A stretch of DNA of 64,000 bases from DAMCAP01 sp032059445 (GTDB lineage: Bacteria; Bacillota; Clostridia; Oscillospirales; Ruminococcaceae): contig DAMCAP010000008.1 of NCBI GenBank assembly GCA_032059445.1, forward strand, positions 32,413 to 96,412. Direction: 5' to 3'. The notes beneath the pieces were generated by a model. It made no database searches. It was not told the origin of the DNA and was given only the letters and a program-made list of their open reading frames with translations. Numbering within the stretch: position 1 is the first letter of the stretch; the number at the start of each line of letters is the position of its first letter. The position numbers and the translations under genes were made by a program. This document shows positions 8,566 to 17,304 of the stretch, in pieces.

Positions 8566-10053
8566 ATGAAAAAACGATATGTCGTCGCTTTGGATCAAGG
8601 AACTACCAGCTGTCGGGCAATTATATTTGATCATGAGCTGAGCATCGTCAGTACCAGCCAAAAAGAGTTTAGCCAAATCTACCCGCAGCCGGGCTATGTG
8701 GAGCATAACCCCATCGAAATCTATGCAACTCAGATGGGGGTGCTAAAGCAAGCTATGGTGGCTGCGGACATTAGTGCTGAGGAGATTTCCGGCATCGGCA
8801 TCACCAACCAGCGCGAAACCACGGTAGTCTGGGATAAAATGACCGGTAAGCCTATCTGTAATGCAATTGTATGGCAGTGCCGACGCACGGCAGAATACTG
8901 TGAAAATATCAAGAAGCAGGGTTTATCGGAGTATATCCAACAAAATACAGGCTTAGTGGTTGATGCGTATTTTTCTGCGACCAAAGTAGCTTGGATCCTA
9001 GATCACATCCCCGATGCTAGGATCAAAGCAGAAAGCGGTCAGCTGCTCTTTGGTACCATCGACACTTGGTTAGTCTGGAAAATGACCGAGGGTAAAGTAC
9101 ATGTTACCGATTATACCAACGCCAGCCGCACCATGATGTATAATATCAAGGAGCTGTGCTGGGATCAAAAGCTGCTAGAGGCTTTTCACATCCCACCGAG
9201 CATGTTGCCGAAGGTATGTAATTCCAGTGAGATCTATGGCTATGCCTCGATTGATGGTGTCGCTGTACCCATCAGCGGAATTGCAGGGGATCAGCAAGCA
9301 GCCCTCTTTGGTCAAGGGTGCTTTGCTCCCGGTGAAGCCAAAAACACCTACGGCACCGGATGCTTTTTATTGATGAATACTGGAGATAAGCAATACACCT
9401 CACAAAATGGCCTCCTGAGCACAATTGCCGTCGGTATGAGCGGTAAAGTTAGCTACGCCTTGGAGGGCAGCATCTTTGTAGGCGGCGCGGTGGTGCAATG
9501 GCTACGTGACCAACTCGGAGTGATCTCAACAGCACAAGAAAGTGAAGAAATCGCCCTAAAAGCACCTGATAATGCAGGCGTATATGTAGTCCCCGCCTTT
9601 ACTGGGCTTGGCGCTCCTCATTGGGATATGTATGCCCGAGGTGCGATCTTAGGGCTTACGCGTGGGAGCACGAAGCACCACATCGTCAGAGCAGCATTGG
9701 AGTCCATCGCTTATCAGACCTATGATGTACTTGAAGCCATGCAGAGTGATACCGGTATTCCCCTCTCCTGCTTAAATGTAGATGGCGGCGCCTCAGCCAA
9801 TAATATGCTGATGCAATTCCAGGCAGACATGATTAATCGGCCTGTGAGCCGCCCTCAGATTGTTGAAACCACTGCACTTGGTGCAGCTTTGCTGGCAGGT
9901 CTGGCAGTTGGTTTCTGGGATGATCTTTCGCAGTTAAAAGAGAGGATGAGAAGCGAGCGCATCTTTTCTCCCGCAATGGATGAAAGCCAACGGGAGAAAC
10001 TGCTAAGCGGGTGGAAAAAAGCCGTAAGCCGCGCCTCTCTCTGGGAGAAGTAA
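8566..10053 (+). CDS. glpK: Glycerol kinase
   Basis: GlpK phosphorylates glycerol to sn-glycerol 3-phosphate. The 495-residue product is full length for the FGGY family: N-terminal ALDQGTTSCRAIIFD phosphate loop, ITNQRETTVVWD, the DTWLVWKMT segment, IAGDQQAALFGQ with the catalytic Asp, and the C-terminal NVDGGASANN ATP-binding motif. The loop that in many Firmicutes carries the PTS-phosphorylated His (YHFYG) is replaced by a sequence like that of enteric GlpK (SSEIYGYASIDG). Control by HPr phosphorylation is therefore unlikely. The gene stands alone between its own promoter and terminator, with no adjacent glpF or glpD. A UgpB-like importer lies 8 kb away. Confidence 0.96.
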   Translation: MKKRYVVALDQGTTSCRAIIFDHELSIVSTSQKEFSQIYPQPGYVEHNPIEIYATQMGVLKQAMVAADISAEEISGIGITNQRETTVVWDKMTGKPICNAIVWQCRRTAEYCENIKKQGLSEYIQQNTGLVVDAYFSATKVAWILDHIPDARIKAESGQLLFGTIDTWLVWKMTEGKVHVTDYTNASRTMMYNIKELCWDQKLLEAFHIPPSMLPKVCNSSEIYGYASIDGVAVPISGIAGDQQAALFGQGCFAPGEAKNTYGTGCFLLMNTGDKQYTSQNGLLSTIAVGMSGKVSYALEGSIFVGGAVVQWLRDQLGVISTAQESEEIALKAPDNAGVYVVPAFTGLGAPHWDMYARGAILGLTRGSTKHHIVRAALESIAYQTYDVLEAMQSDTGIPLSCLNVDGGASANNMLMQFQADMINRPVSRPQIVETTALGAALLAGLAVGFWDDLSQLKERMRSERIFSPAMDESQREKLLSGWKKAVSRASLWEK

Positions 10054-10145
10054 AATCCGATTTATCTATATACACAGTAAGCCGTTCGTCTATTGCGATA
10101 GGCAAAATCCCCCTCACCTATCGATTTTCTGATCTATCACAATGC

Positions 10146-10186
10146 AAAATCCACTGTAAAGTTCATTGGCTTTACAGTGGATTTTT
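10146..10186. terminator. Bidirectional terminator between glpK and the thioesterase gene
   Basis: A perfect 16-bp stem (AAAATCCACTGTAAAG and its complement) with an 8-nt loop is followed by T-runs on both strands. It separates two convergent genes. Confidence 0.9.
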
Positions 10187-10209
10187 ATAGTTTTATGCTT
10201 ATATAGCAG

Positions 10210-10593
10210 CTAAAGCGATACTTTTTTATTGGCCCGATCGATAAAACGCTCCCGATGGACAATTGCTCTCGTGTGAGTACCCTCTCCAATCAAGCCGGCA
10301 GCATCATAAGCAGATACTTTAAACTCAAAGGTTTTGTCGGTGGCAGCAACTAACTCTGTACGCACCGCAATCTCCATATCTATAGGGGTAGCTGAGATAT
10401 GGCTGACGCTGATTTTCGTTCCTACAGTCGTCTGCACCGCTTCGATATACTCCTTTGCCAACTCGGCAGATACGCCCTCCATCTCTGCAATCATCATCGG
10501 GGTAGCAAATACAGGGCAATCACCGCTGCCTGCGGCAATAGCAGTGTTAAGATCTGTGACACGTACCTTTTTTTCTAATGTTGCTCCTATCAT
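10210..10593 (-). CDS. FlK-like hot-dog thioesterase
   Basis: The 127-residue product has the single hot-dog fold of the fluoroacetyl-CoA thioesterase-like family. The three positions used by FlK are recognisable: Thr31 (FATPMMIAEME), a Glu at 37 or 39, and His65 (VSHISATP). The segment VGTKISVSHISATPI is the most typical part. Most relatives in Clostridia are uncharacterised and probably hydrolyse a small acyl-CoA; fluoroacetyl-CoA specificity should not be assumed. It is transcribed leftward after clpC with about 65 nt between, possibly on its own. Confidence 0.8.
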   Translation of the reverse strand: MIGATLEKKVRVTDLNTAIAAGSGDCPVFATPMMIAEMEGVSAELAKEYIEAVQTTVGTKISVSHISATPIDMEIAVRTELVAATDKTFEFKVSAYDAAGLIGEGTHTRAIVHRERFIDRANKKVSL

Positions 10594-10659
10594 TAAACTT
10601 ACTCCTTTTGTTTATTCCCCCTTATTATAATCGATTTTCTATACAAAGTCACTCTTTAT

Positions 10660-13125
10660 TTACTTTGTCAGTGCTTCTTTTAAAGACTCAACTTTGTGGA
10701 TCGTAACTTTTTGATCCACGCAATCACAGATGATAGTATCGCCAATGGTGATACGTCCATGCAATATTTCATCCGCTAAGAAGTCTTCGATCTTTGACTG
10801 TACTGCTCTGCGCAGAGGTCTGGCACCATAATCAGCCTCATAGCCCCAGTCCGACACGCTCGATACCACCTCAGGTGTAAACCCAAGCTGGATGCCGATA
10901 TCATTCATCCGCAGCACCACCGAATCCAGAAGCTTGCTGGCAATTTCACAGATATTTTCTTTGTTAAGCCTCTTGAAAACTACCACTTCATCTATGCGGT
11001 TGAGAAGCTCTGGGCGAAACAGCCTGCGAAGCTCTTTCAAAACTTCTTTTTGCGTATCATTGTTTACTTCATCCTCGCTATTGGTCACAGAAAATCCAAA
11101 AGACTTCTTGTCGGTAATATAACGTGCACCAATGTTGGAGGTCATGATAATAACTGCATTTTTAAAGCTACAGCTGCGACCCATAGAGTCGGTAAGCTGG
11201 CCATCCTCCAATATCTGTAGTAATATAGTCAGCACATCGGGGTGGGCTTTTTCTATCTCATCAAACAGCACCACACTATAAGGCTTGCGGCGGATTTTTT
11301 CTGTAAGCTTGCCGCCCTCTTCGTGCCCTACATAACCGGGCGGAGAGCCGATCAGCTTAGATACCGAGTGCTTCTCCATAAACTCCGACATATCGAGGCG
11401 TATCAAGCTGTCGTTACTGCCAAATAAACACTGACCCAATGCAACCGAGAGCTCGGTTTTTCCTACTCCTGTGGGGCCTAAAAATACAAAAGATCCAATT
11501 GGTCGTTTGGGGTCTTTTAATCCTACCCGCCCACGGCGTATCGCCCTAGATACGGCAGCTACAGCTTCTTTTTGCCCGATAATTTGCTGTCCCAGTTGTT
11601 CCTCCAGCTCAAGTAGCTGAGTCACCTGATTGTTATCAAGAGCGCTGACCTCAATGCCTGTCATTTTGGATACCACTCTCGCGATATCTTCCTTACCCAA
11701 GACGGGTTGGCTCTCGATGATTTCCTGGGAAATTTTAACTTTTTCGTTTTCTAGCTCTCTGATCGATTCACGCAGGTTAAGCACCTTCGTAAAGTTTTTT
11801 TCAGCTAAGCAAATATCCAGCTCATCTTTTAGCAAAGACATTGCTTCGTCAATCTGCTCTGTCCGCTCCGATGAAGTGAATTTCCGTAGCTTTACATAGG
11901 CGCATGCCTCATCTACAAGATCGATGGCCTTATCCGGCAGAAATCGATCCATGATGTATCGTGATGAAAGCTCTACCGCACATTTAATAGCTTCATTACT
12001 AATTTTGATCTGATGATGGGATTCGTACCGTTCCCTTAAACCATGCAGGATGGCTATGGTGCTCTGCATAGACGGCTCATTGATCTTTACACTCTGAAAC
12101 CTACGCTCCAGAGCAGAGTCTTTTTCTATATGCTTACGGTATTCTTCGAAGGTAGTTGCTCCGATCAGCTGCAATTCGCCTCTTGCCAGCTGTGGCTTTA
12201 AGATATTTGCAGCATCAATTGCACCTTCAGCCGCACCTGTACCCATAATATTGTGAATTTCATCAATAAAGAGGATAATATTTTTAGAAGTGATAACCTC
12301 ATTAATGATGTTTTTAATACGTTCCTCAAAATCACCACGGTATTTCGTACCTGCTACGATAGATGTTAAGTCCAATGAGACCACCCGTCGATCCAACAAT
12401 ATTGCCGGTACCTTACCCGCTACGATCTGCTGGGCAAGCCCTTCGATCACCGCGGTCTTACCTACTCCTGCTTCACCAATCAAGCAAGGGTTATTTTTGC
12501 TACGGCGTGAAAGAATCTGTATCACCCGCTCAATTTCGTCATCGCGCCCCACTACTGGGTCAAGCTTCTGCCCTCTTGCCATTTCGGTAAGATCTTTAGA
12601 AAATTTATCAAGTAGTGGTGTTTTTGCTGATTGAGGTTTACTTGGTTTAGGCGGGGTCTTTGGTGGCTTATTGACTAGACCCTGTTGATCATCTACAAAG
12701 CTACTTAGGATTTTATTAAGCGACTGTATATCTACTCCTAGCTCCAGCAGGAATTTAACCGCGTAGCTGTCTTTTTCCGCCAGCATCGCCATTAAAATAT
12801 GCTCCGTACCGATCATCACATGGTTGCTGGCCTTTGCCCTAATTACAGCCCCCTCCAAGATCGATCTGCAGCAAGGCGTAATATCATTGGGAGTAAGATT
12901 GGATTGAGCGCCTCTGCCGATAGTTTTGATCAGCAACGCTACCACAATATCTGCGCTAAGGCCTTTTGAATTGAGTGCAACCTGAGCTGTAGAGCCCTCT
13001 GCCGCCAAAAGACCTAAGAGCAGATGCTCGCTGCCGATATAGGTATGCCCAAGCGCCGAGGCCTTGGCTATTGCCAGGTTTATAGCATCACTGGATTTTT
13101 GGGTAAATCCATTAAATCTAAACAT
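10660..13125 (-). CDS. clpC: ATP-dependent Clp protease ATP-binding subunit ClpC
   Basis: This is a Hsp100 unfoldase of 821 residues that feeds ClpP. It has two N-terminal Clp repeats (residues 1-145), AAA-1 with Walker A GEAGVGKTA near 217-225, a short coiled-coil middle domain with a UVR-like segment (LAEKNFTKVLNLRESI), and AAA-2 with GPTGVGKTE and LFDEIEKAHPDV. A Pro/Lys-rich linker lies at about 153-170. A middle domain of this length fits ClpC better than ClpB. The usual neighbours ctsR, mcsA and mcsB are absent here, so it appears monocistronic. The start follows ACGGAGGGCGTACA. Confidence 0.93.
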   Translation of the reverse strand: MFRFNGFTQKSSDAINLAIAKASALGHTYIGSEHLLLGLLAAEGSTAQVALNSKGLSADIVVALLIKTIGRGAQSNLTPNDITPCCRSILEGAVIRAKASNHVMIGTEHILMAMLAEKDSYAVKFLLELGVDIQSLNKILSSFVDDQQGLVNKPPKTPPKPSKPQSAKTPLLDKFSKDLTEMARGQKLDPVVGRDDEIERVIQILSRRSKNNPCLIGEAGVGKTAVIEGLAQQIVAGKVPAILLDRRVVSLDLTSIVAGTKYRGDFEERIKNIINEVITSKNIILFIDEIHNIMGTGAAEGAIDAANILKPQLARGELQLIGATTFEEYRKHIEKDSALERRFQSVKINEPSMQSTIAILHGLRERYESHHQIKISNEAIKCAVELSSRYIMDRFLPDKAIDLVDEACAYVKLRKFTSSERTEQIDEAMSLLKDELDICLAEKNFTKVLNLRESIRELENEKVKISQEIIESQPVLGKEDIARVVSKMTGIEVSALDNNQVTQLLELEEQLGQQIIGQKEAVAAVSRAIRRGRVGLKDPKRPIGSFVFLGPTGVGKTELSVALGQCLFGSNDSLIRLDMSEFMEKHSVSKLIGSPPGYVGHEEGGKLTEKIRRKPYSVVLFDEIEKAHPDVLTILLQILEDGQLTDSMGRSCSFKNAVIIMTSNIGARYITDKKSFGFSVTNSEDEVNNDTQKEVLKELRRLFRPELLNRIDEVVVFKRLNKENICEIASKLLDSVVLRMNDIGIQLGFTPEVVSSVSDWGYEADYGARPLRRAVQSKIEDFLADEILHGRITIGDTIICDCVDQKVTIHKVESLKEALTK

Positions 13126-13212
13126 TGTACGCCCTCCGTAAAATTGTTACATATCTATTTTATGCTTTTTAAAGAGCAATAAATCACCGAGCGCAAATAA
13201 ATTAATCCAGTA

Positions 13213-13240
13213 ACATCTTATTCTCGTTTAGCATAGTATA
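13213..13240 (+). promoter_or_regulatory. Sigma-K-like promoter of the Cys/Asn/Gly repeat protein
   Basis: An AC at 13213-13214 is followed after 17 nt by CATAGTATA, an exact fit to the sigma-K -10 pattern CATAnnnTA. Transcription would begin about 20 nt before the AAGGAGGG binding site of the 13270 gene. Confidence 0.55.
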
Positions 13241-13269
13241 GGTTGAAATCTAAATAAGGAGGGTCATTT

Positions 13270-13494
13270 ATGTGGAATAATTTCGGAGGCGGCGGCTGTT
13301 GGATCATTATACTAATCATAATCCTTTGTGGTTGTGGTGGTTGGGGCGGCGGCTGTGGCGGATCTGGCGGATGCAACAATGGTTGCGGCGGATGCAATAA
13401 CGGCTGTGGCGGATGCAACAACGGTTGCAACAACGGCTGTAACAACGGTTGTAACAATGGCTGTAACGGATGCAATAACAATTGCTGCTGCTAG
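13270..13494 (+). CDS. Small Cys/Asn/Gly-repeat membrane protein, probably spore-associated
   Basis: The 74-residue product opens with MWNNFGGGGCW and a strongly hydrophobic run (IIILIIIL, residues 12-19). It then consists almost only of Gly, Cys and Asn: GCGG blocks followed by repeats of C-N-N-G and a CCC end. About one residue in four is Cys, which suggests metal binding or disulfide cross-linking. The general plan, a short hydrophobic stretch with a Gly/Cys tail, recalls YjcZ-type small sporulation proteins, but the repeat is different and I do not recognise the family. A good ribosome binding site (AAGGAGGG, 8 nt), a sigma-K-like promoter and a terminator frame it, so it is a real gene. 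Confidence 0.75.
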   Translation: MWNNFGGGGCWIIILIIILCGCGGWGGGCGGSGGCNNGCGGCNNGCGGCNNGCNNGCNNGCNNGCNGCNNNCCC

Positions 13495-13527
13495 TCTATA
13501 ACAGCAATCTCTAATGTCCATACGAAG

Positions 13528-13560
13528 CAGGGTGTGCCTAAGCGCGCACCCTGTTTTCTT
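13528..13560 (+). terminator. Terminator of the small repeat protein
   Basis: A 10-bp stem CAGGGTGTGC/GCGCACCCTG (one G-T pair) with a 6-nt loop is followed by TTTTCTTT. Confidence 0.85.
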
Positions 13561-13689
13561 TGCTTCATTGTATGCACCTATGTTGTCAGCCGTTAAAGTA
13601 AACCATAATTGTTACGGTGTTTATTTAATCAGTAAGTTATATATGTTATAATATTCTGTAAAATATTATCCCTATGAGGTTCCCTTACT

Positions 13690-13698
13690 TGCTATAAT
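13690..13698 (+). promoter_or_regulatory. Extended -10 promoter of the nucleotidyltransferase gene
   Basis: TGCTATAAT lies about 30 nt before the start codon. No convincing -35 is present. A second extended -10 (TGTTATAAT, 13644-13652) lies further upstream. Confidence 0.45.
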
Positions 13699-13726
13699 TA
13701 TTTGAGTAACACGAAAGGATGACTAT

Positions 13727-14581
13727 ATGAGCAAATATGCCCCACTCATCCAGCGGCTGATGATGTACGCACAAGATTCTGTTAGCATTCGCGCAGTCTT
13801 TGTAATCGGATCACAAGCACGAAGCCTTATCCAAGCTGACGAGTACTCTGACCTCGACATCCTGATCATTGCAAAAGATCCATCATACTTTTTTGATCAA
13901 GATCAGTGGTTGGACGCTTTAGGTCCCTACTATATTTCTTTTGTAGAGGGCACGATTGGCGGAGGTAAAGAGCGTAGGGTCTTGTTTGAAGGTGGTCTTG
14001 ATGTAGATTTTGTGATTATGTCAGAAGACTTCGCCAAAAATGCACTTCAGTCTGCGACTGTGCGTAAAGTTTTTGAAAGAGGCTACCTAGTACTTCTGGA
14101 CAAACTCGGCTTGTCGCCAGATGTACCACAGAGCACTATAGCAGCACCAAGATATACAGTGCCTACCGAAACTGAATTTATCAATCACATCAATGATTTT
14201 TGGTACCATGCCGTATGGACTGTAAAAAAGCTGCTTCGTGGTGAGCTGTGGGCAGCGAAATTTTGCTTAGACGGTTATATGAAGACGAAGCTGCGATGGC
14301 TAATAGAGCTTCATACCCAAGCCCAACACGACTTTACCTACGACACATGGCACGACGGCCGCTTCTTGGATACTTGGGCAGACCCCAGAGCCGTCGATGG
14401 GTTAAATAAAGCTTTCGCTACATATCGCCGTGAGGATATCTTACCTGCTCTGCAAAATACAATGGAGCTTTTTCACTGGATCGCTCTAGAAACATGCGAC
14501 AAAACAAACTATACATATCCTTATAAGGCAGAAGAATACGCTAGGGATTGGATCAAACAAGCAACGAAGCAATATAAATAG
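13727..14581 (+). CDS. ANT(6)-like aminoglycoside 6-adenylyltransferase family protein
   Basis: The 284-residue product matches the AadE/ANT(6) family: an N-terminal nucleotidyltransferase core with GSQARSL followed by the metal-binding DEYSDLDILI (Asp42 and Asp44), a VDFVIM strand, and the C-terminal helical part with FWYHAVWTVKKLLRGELWAAK and RWLIELH. Characterised members transfer AMP to streptomycin. Many chromosomal copies in Clostridia have no proven resistance role. The gene stands alone, without mobile-element genes next to it, so an intrinsic copy is more likely than a recent acquisition. It has its own promoter element, ribosome binding site (GAAAGGATG) and terminator. Confidence 0.85.
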   Translation: MSKYAPLIQRLMMYAQDSVSIRAVFVIGSQARSLIQADEYSDLDILIIAKDPSYFFDQDQWLDALGPYYISFVEGTIGGGKERRVLFEGGLDVDFVIMSEDFAKNALQSATVRKVFERGYLVLLDKLGLSPDVPQSTIAAPRYTVPTETEFINHINDFWYHAVWTVKKLLRGELWAAKFCLDGYMKTKLRWLIELHTQAQHDFTYDTWHDGRFLDTWADPRAVDGLNKAFATYRREDILPALQNTMELFHWIALETCDKTNYTYPYKAEEYARDWIKQATKQYK

Positions 14582-14617
14582 AATTTGGCCAAGCAACGCA
14601 AACTCTAACAGGTTAAT

Positions 14618-14660
14618 AAAAGCGGAGTGTGGCATTTGGCCACACTCCGCTTTGCTTTTT
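14618..14660 (+). terminator. Terminator of the ANT(6)-like gene
   Basis: A perfect 15-bp stem (AAAGCGGAGTGTGGC and complement), 5-nt loop, then TTTGCTTTTT. An A-run on the left side may give weak function for leftward transcripts. Confidence 0.9.
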
Positions 14661-14818
14661 ACCAGATTTGATATCATAGGGCATTTCCGGGCGAGTTCTC
14701 TAAAGCTTCACAAATTTCTGCAAGACAAATTATCCGAACACTCATAGGGTAATTTTAAATACAGATTCAGCGCCCAACTATAGACATTTATTGAAACTCC
14801 TCTAGGGCATACTCCAAT

Positions 14819-15562
14819 TTACTCCCACTTAAAATACCGAAGGGATATAGAAATACATAGCACTGCGATTACAAGCATTACAATTATGGGGATGAGCACA
14901 CTGTCTATCGGCATACCAAGCGATGTGGCTTTTAATAGTTTTATGCCTTGGGTTAGTGGCAATACATCTGCTATTTTTTGAAGTGTAGCGGGCATCACCT
15001 CATACGGCAAGGTAGCGCCCGAAAAGATGAGCATTGGGAAATATAGCAGGCTGTCTGCCGCGCTTGCGATTTTCGCGTTTGGCGCAATGCCGCCCACCAG
15101 CAACCCAATGCTAAACATTGATAGCATAACCAGCAGATAAGAGCCCAAAAACTCAATCCAAGAGCCTTGTAACTGATAGTCAAAAAATGCCGATGCAATA
15201 CCAAATACAAGGATAAGAGAAGCTATTGAATAAAGCGCATAAATAACCACCTGTACCGCTAAGATAAGGGCCGGGCTGACTGGAGTAACGTGAAATCGTT
15301 TTAAGATCTTTCTGCTTCGATAGTCAGATACAACTAAAGGAAGCCCCATCACTCCTCCAGCACAAACGGCAATGGTAGACACCGCACCAATAGACTGCGC
15401 TAAAAAAGTATAACCCGCGCCGTCAAAAGCAGGTCTACTCCCAAACACCGCTCCTAAGATCACTACAACGACAACCGGCATACAGATTGCAAAAATAAAC
15501 ATATCCATCCCGCGGAGTGATAATTTGATTTCTGTTTTTAGTAGTGAGTTAAACGCTTTCAT
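14819..15562 (-). CDS. ABC-2 type exporter permease
   Basis: The 247-residue integral membrane protein has about six hydrophobic segments (first at residues 19-40) and the ABC-2 pattern with LVVSDYRSRKILKRFHVTPVS, where the cytoplasmic elbow meets the ATPase. The start is placed at ATG 15562 because AGGAGGAAGTAC precedes it. This overlaps the upstream ATPase gene by 14 nt and gives tight coupling. Together they form a two-gene exporter of the type used for drugs, peptides or lipids. The substrate is unknown. Confidence 0.9.
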   Translation of the reverse strand: MKAFNSLLKTEIKLSLRGMDMFIFAICMPVVVVVILGAVFGSRPAFDGAGYTFLAQSIGAVSTIAVCAGGVMGLPLVVSDYRSRKILKRFHVTPVSPALILAVQVVIYALYSIASLILVFGIASAFFDYQLQGSWIEFLGSYLLVMLSMFSIGLLVGGIAPNAKIASAADSLLYFPMLIFSGATLPYEVMPATLQKIADVLPLTQGIKLLKATSLGMPIDSVLIPIIVMLVIAVLCISISLRYFKWE

Positions 15563-16280
15563 GTACTTCCTCCTCATCTGTGTACCAGAGATATGCATCT
15601 TCGAGTTTTTGATAGGGGCTAGAAGCAATTACTTCTTGGACAGTTCCGCAGAAGATGCTTTTTCCTTTTTTTATAATCAGTATCCTATCACATAAAGTCT
15701 CTACCTCATCCATAAAATGTGAGGTTAATAGTATTGTGATTCCTTTTTCTTTTAGCTCTGAAAGGCTTTTCCAGACATCTCGCCGCGCTTTCGCATCCAG
15801 CCCTGTAGTGAGTTCATCGAGAAATACGACTTCGGGATTGGGGATCAATGCCAATACGATAAAAAGACGCTGTTTCTGTCCTCCTGATAGCTCGCTTACC
15901 AAGCTATTGAGCTTATCGAGAAGCCCAAATTGCTTTAAAAGTGCTGTATAATCCTGTGGAGATTTATACAGTGAAGCTGTGACCTCACAAAGCTCAACTA
16001 CCCTAATTTTATCTTGATAACTAGCCTCTTGAAACTGTACCCCAACTCTCTCAAACACAGTCTGGCGCTCTGTCTGAGGATTCATACCCAAAATAGAAAC
16101 AGAGCCACAGTCTGCTTTCTTGGTCCCTAAAATACACTCGATGGTTGTGCTTTTACCTGCACCATTTGCACCCAATAAACCAAATACTTCACCATGATAA
16201 GCAGTGATACTCACATTTTCTACCACTTTGACGTTGTTATAAGATTTGCACAGGCTTCTTACCTCAATCGTTGCTTTCAT
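15549..16280 (-). CDS. ABC exporter ATP-binding protein
   Basis: The 243-residue nucleotide-binding subunit has Walker A GANGAGKST, Q-loop VQFQEASY, signature LSGGQKQR, Walker B VVFLDELTTGLD and the switch His in LLTSHFMDE. The C-terminal part is short, as in two-component drug exporters. The ATG at 16280 follows AGGAGGTATTTG. The gene lies 71 nt downstream of the double-MerR gene on the same strand, and a perfect dyad sits in the space between. Regulation by that MerR protein is likely. Confidence 0.93.
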   Translation of the reverse strand: MKATIEVRSLCKSYNNVKVVENVSITAYHGEVFGLLGANGAGKSTTIECILGTKKADCGSVSILGMNPQTERQTVFERVGVQFQEASYQDKIRVVELCEVTASLYKSPQDYTALLKQFGLLDKLNSLVSELSGGQKQRLFIVLALIPNPEVVFLDELTTGLDAKARRDVWKSLSELKEKGITILLTSHFMDEVETLCDRILIIKKGKSIFCGTVQEVIASSPYQKLEDAYLWYTDEEEVHESV

Positions 16281-16316
16281 CAAATACCTCCTGTTTTCTT
16301 TGTGTATAAACAGGAT

Positions 16317-16340
16317 AACACCAGAATAAAGTCTGGTGTT
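16317..16340. promoter_or_regulatory. MerR-type dyad operator before the ABC exporter operon
   Basis: AACACCAGA and TCTGGTGTT form a perfect 9-bp dyad around 6 nt, placed between merR and the exporter genes. A near copy occurs before merR itself at 17129-17152. Confidence 0.7.
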
Positions 16341-16351
16341 AAGGTGTAGGG

Positions 16352-17098
16352 TTATTTAAATTGTAATTTCATTCTTTCTAGATGTCCAAGCATTTCTGTT
16401 GCGTTTTGCTCTGCATAGTATAGTGACGTGAGCAATTTATCGCACACAGAAATAATATCCTCGTTTTCCTTTGGTGCATCAATTGCCTGCCGTATATCCG
16501 CTTCTGGATTTTGTGTTAGGATATCGATCATCCGCAAAATTGCTGACAGAGAGTAATTGGCCAGGCGCAAAGCCCGTATGATCTTTAATCGCCGAATATC
16601 TTCAGTGGTGTACACACGATAGCCATTTTGCTTTCGTTTTACACGAAGCAAGCCGTTCATTTCCCAATTTCTTAGCGCATCAATGGAGATTTGCAGTTGA
16701 TCCGCTGTTTCGTTTCTGGTCAAAAACGTATTACCTTCTCCTTGGCTATCACCTGCTAATAACTTCTCAGTAATTGCTATGGCTTCTTCCGCATTTTTTT
16801 GTTCCGCTTTAATCTGTACTAGATATTGCTGTGTCAGATAAATTGCTTTGCAAAAATCCCCCCGAGCAGAGGTCTTAATTATGGCAATCGCTTGCTTTCT
16901 TAGTCCATTTTGCAGGACTTCTACCTTTAAAGCAATTCTTGCAAGTTTAATCTGCTCGATATGGAAGTCTGTGAAGACTCGATAACCATTTTCTTTACGC
17001 TCTGGCTTCGGTATCAGCCCCAGTTCTTCATATAGCCGCACTGTATTGGGATGGATTCCAATGCAGTTTGCAACCTCTGACGTCATATAAGTGTTCAC
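16352..17098 (-). CDS. Transcriptional regulator with two MerR DNA-binding domains
   Basis: The 248-residue product contains two MerR winged-helix domains. The first is at about 3-70 (MTSEVANCIGIHPNTVRLYEE, then RKENGYRVFT). The second is at about 125-195 (LTRNETADQLQISIDALRNWE, then RKQNGYRVYT). Each is followed by a helical segment. Usual MerR proteins have one such domain and dimerise through a coiled coil, so this one may bind as a pseudo-dimer. No ligand-binding domain or metal-site Cys cluster is seen. The start is GTG 17098 after GGTGGTGAT. It is upstream of the ABC exporter genes, and matching dyads in front of both imply autoregulation plus exporter control. Confidence 0.9.
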   Translation of the reverse strand: MNTYMTSEVANCIGIHPNTVRLYEELGLIPKPERKENGYRVFTDFHIEQIKLARIALKVEVLQNGLRKQAIAIIKTSARGDFCKAIYLTQQYLVQIKAEQKNAEEAIAITEKLLAGDSQGEGNTFLTRNETADQLQISIDALRNWEMNGLLRVKRKQNGYRVYTTEDIRRLKIIRALRLANYSLSAILRMIDILTQNPEADIRQAIDAPKENEDIISVCDKLLTSLYYAEQNATEMLGHLERMKLQFK

Positions 17099-17120
17099 GC
17101 TATCACCACCATTCTATTGC

Positions 17121-17152
17121 ATTATAATAATACCATATTGAAGTCTGGTGTT
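17121..17152 (-). promoter_or_regulatory. merR promoter -10 with overlapping dyad operator
   Basis: On the minus strand TATAAT (17126-17121) lies directly after an imperfect copy (17152-17129) of the dyad AACACCAGA-6-TCTGGTGTT. This places the operator in the promoter spacer, as is typical for MerR control. Confidence 0.6.
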
Positions 17153-17224
17153 ATAGTGGAGGGTTTCATTGCAACGCAAACTATCGAAACTACAGACATC
17201 ATGATCGGGCAATCTTACAAAACA

Positions 17225-17265
17225 AAACCAGCGTATCATTCATTTAGAACGATACGCTGGTTTTT
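17225..17265 (-). terminator. Terminator of the UgpB-like operon
   Basis: A perfect 13-bp stem (AAACCAGCGTATC and complement) with a 13-nt loop is followed on the minus strand by TTTTGTTTTG. T residues on the plus side also allow action on rightward transcripts. Confidence 0.85.
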
Positions 17266-17304
17266 GGCACAATTTACATTAAGAACTTCTATAAAGCTTT
17301 CGCC

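Noticed and set aside
10210..10593. Fluoroacetate resistance by the FlK-like thioesterase
   Set aside because: The fold and key residues fit the family, but most members are not specific for fluoroacetyl-CoA and nothing in the context supports it.
13312..13521. Long open frames on the opposite strand of the Cys/Asn/Gly repeat gene
   Set aside because: They are shadows of the repeat. Only the plus frame has a binding site, promoter and terminator.
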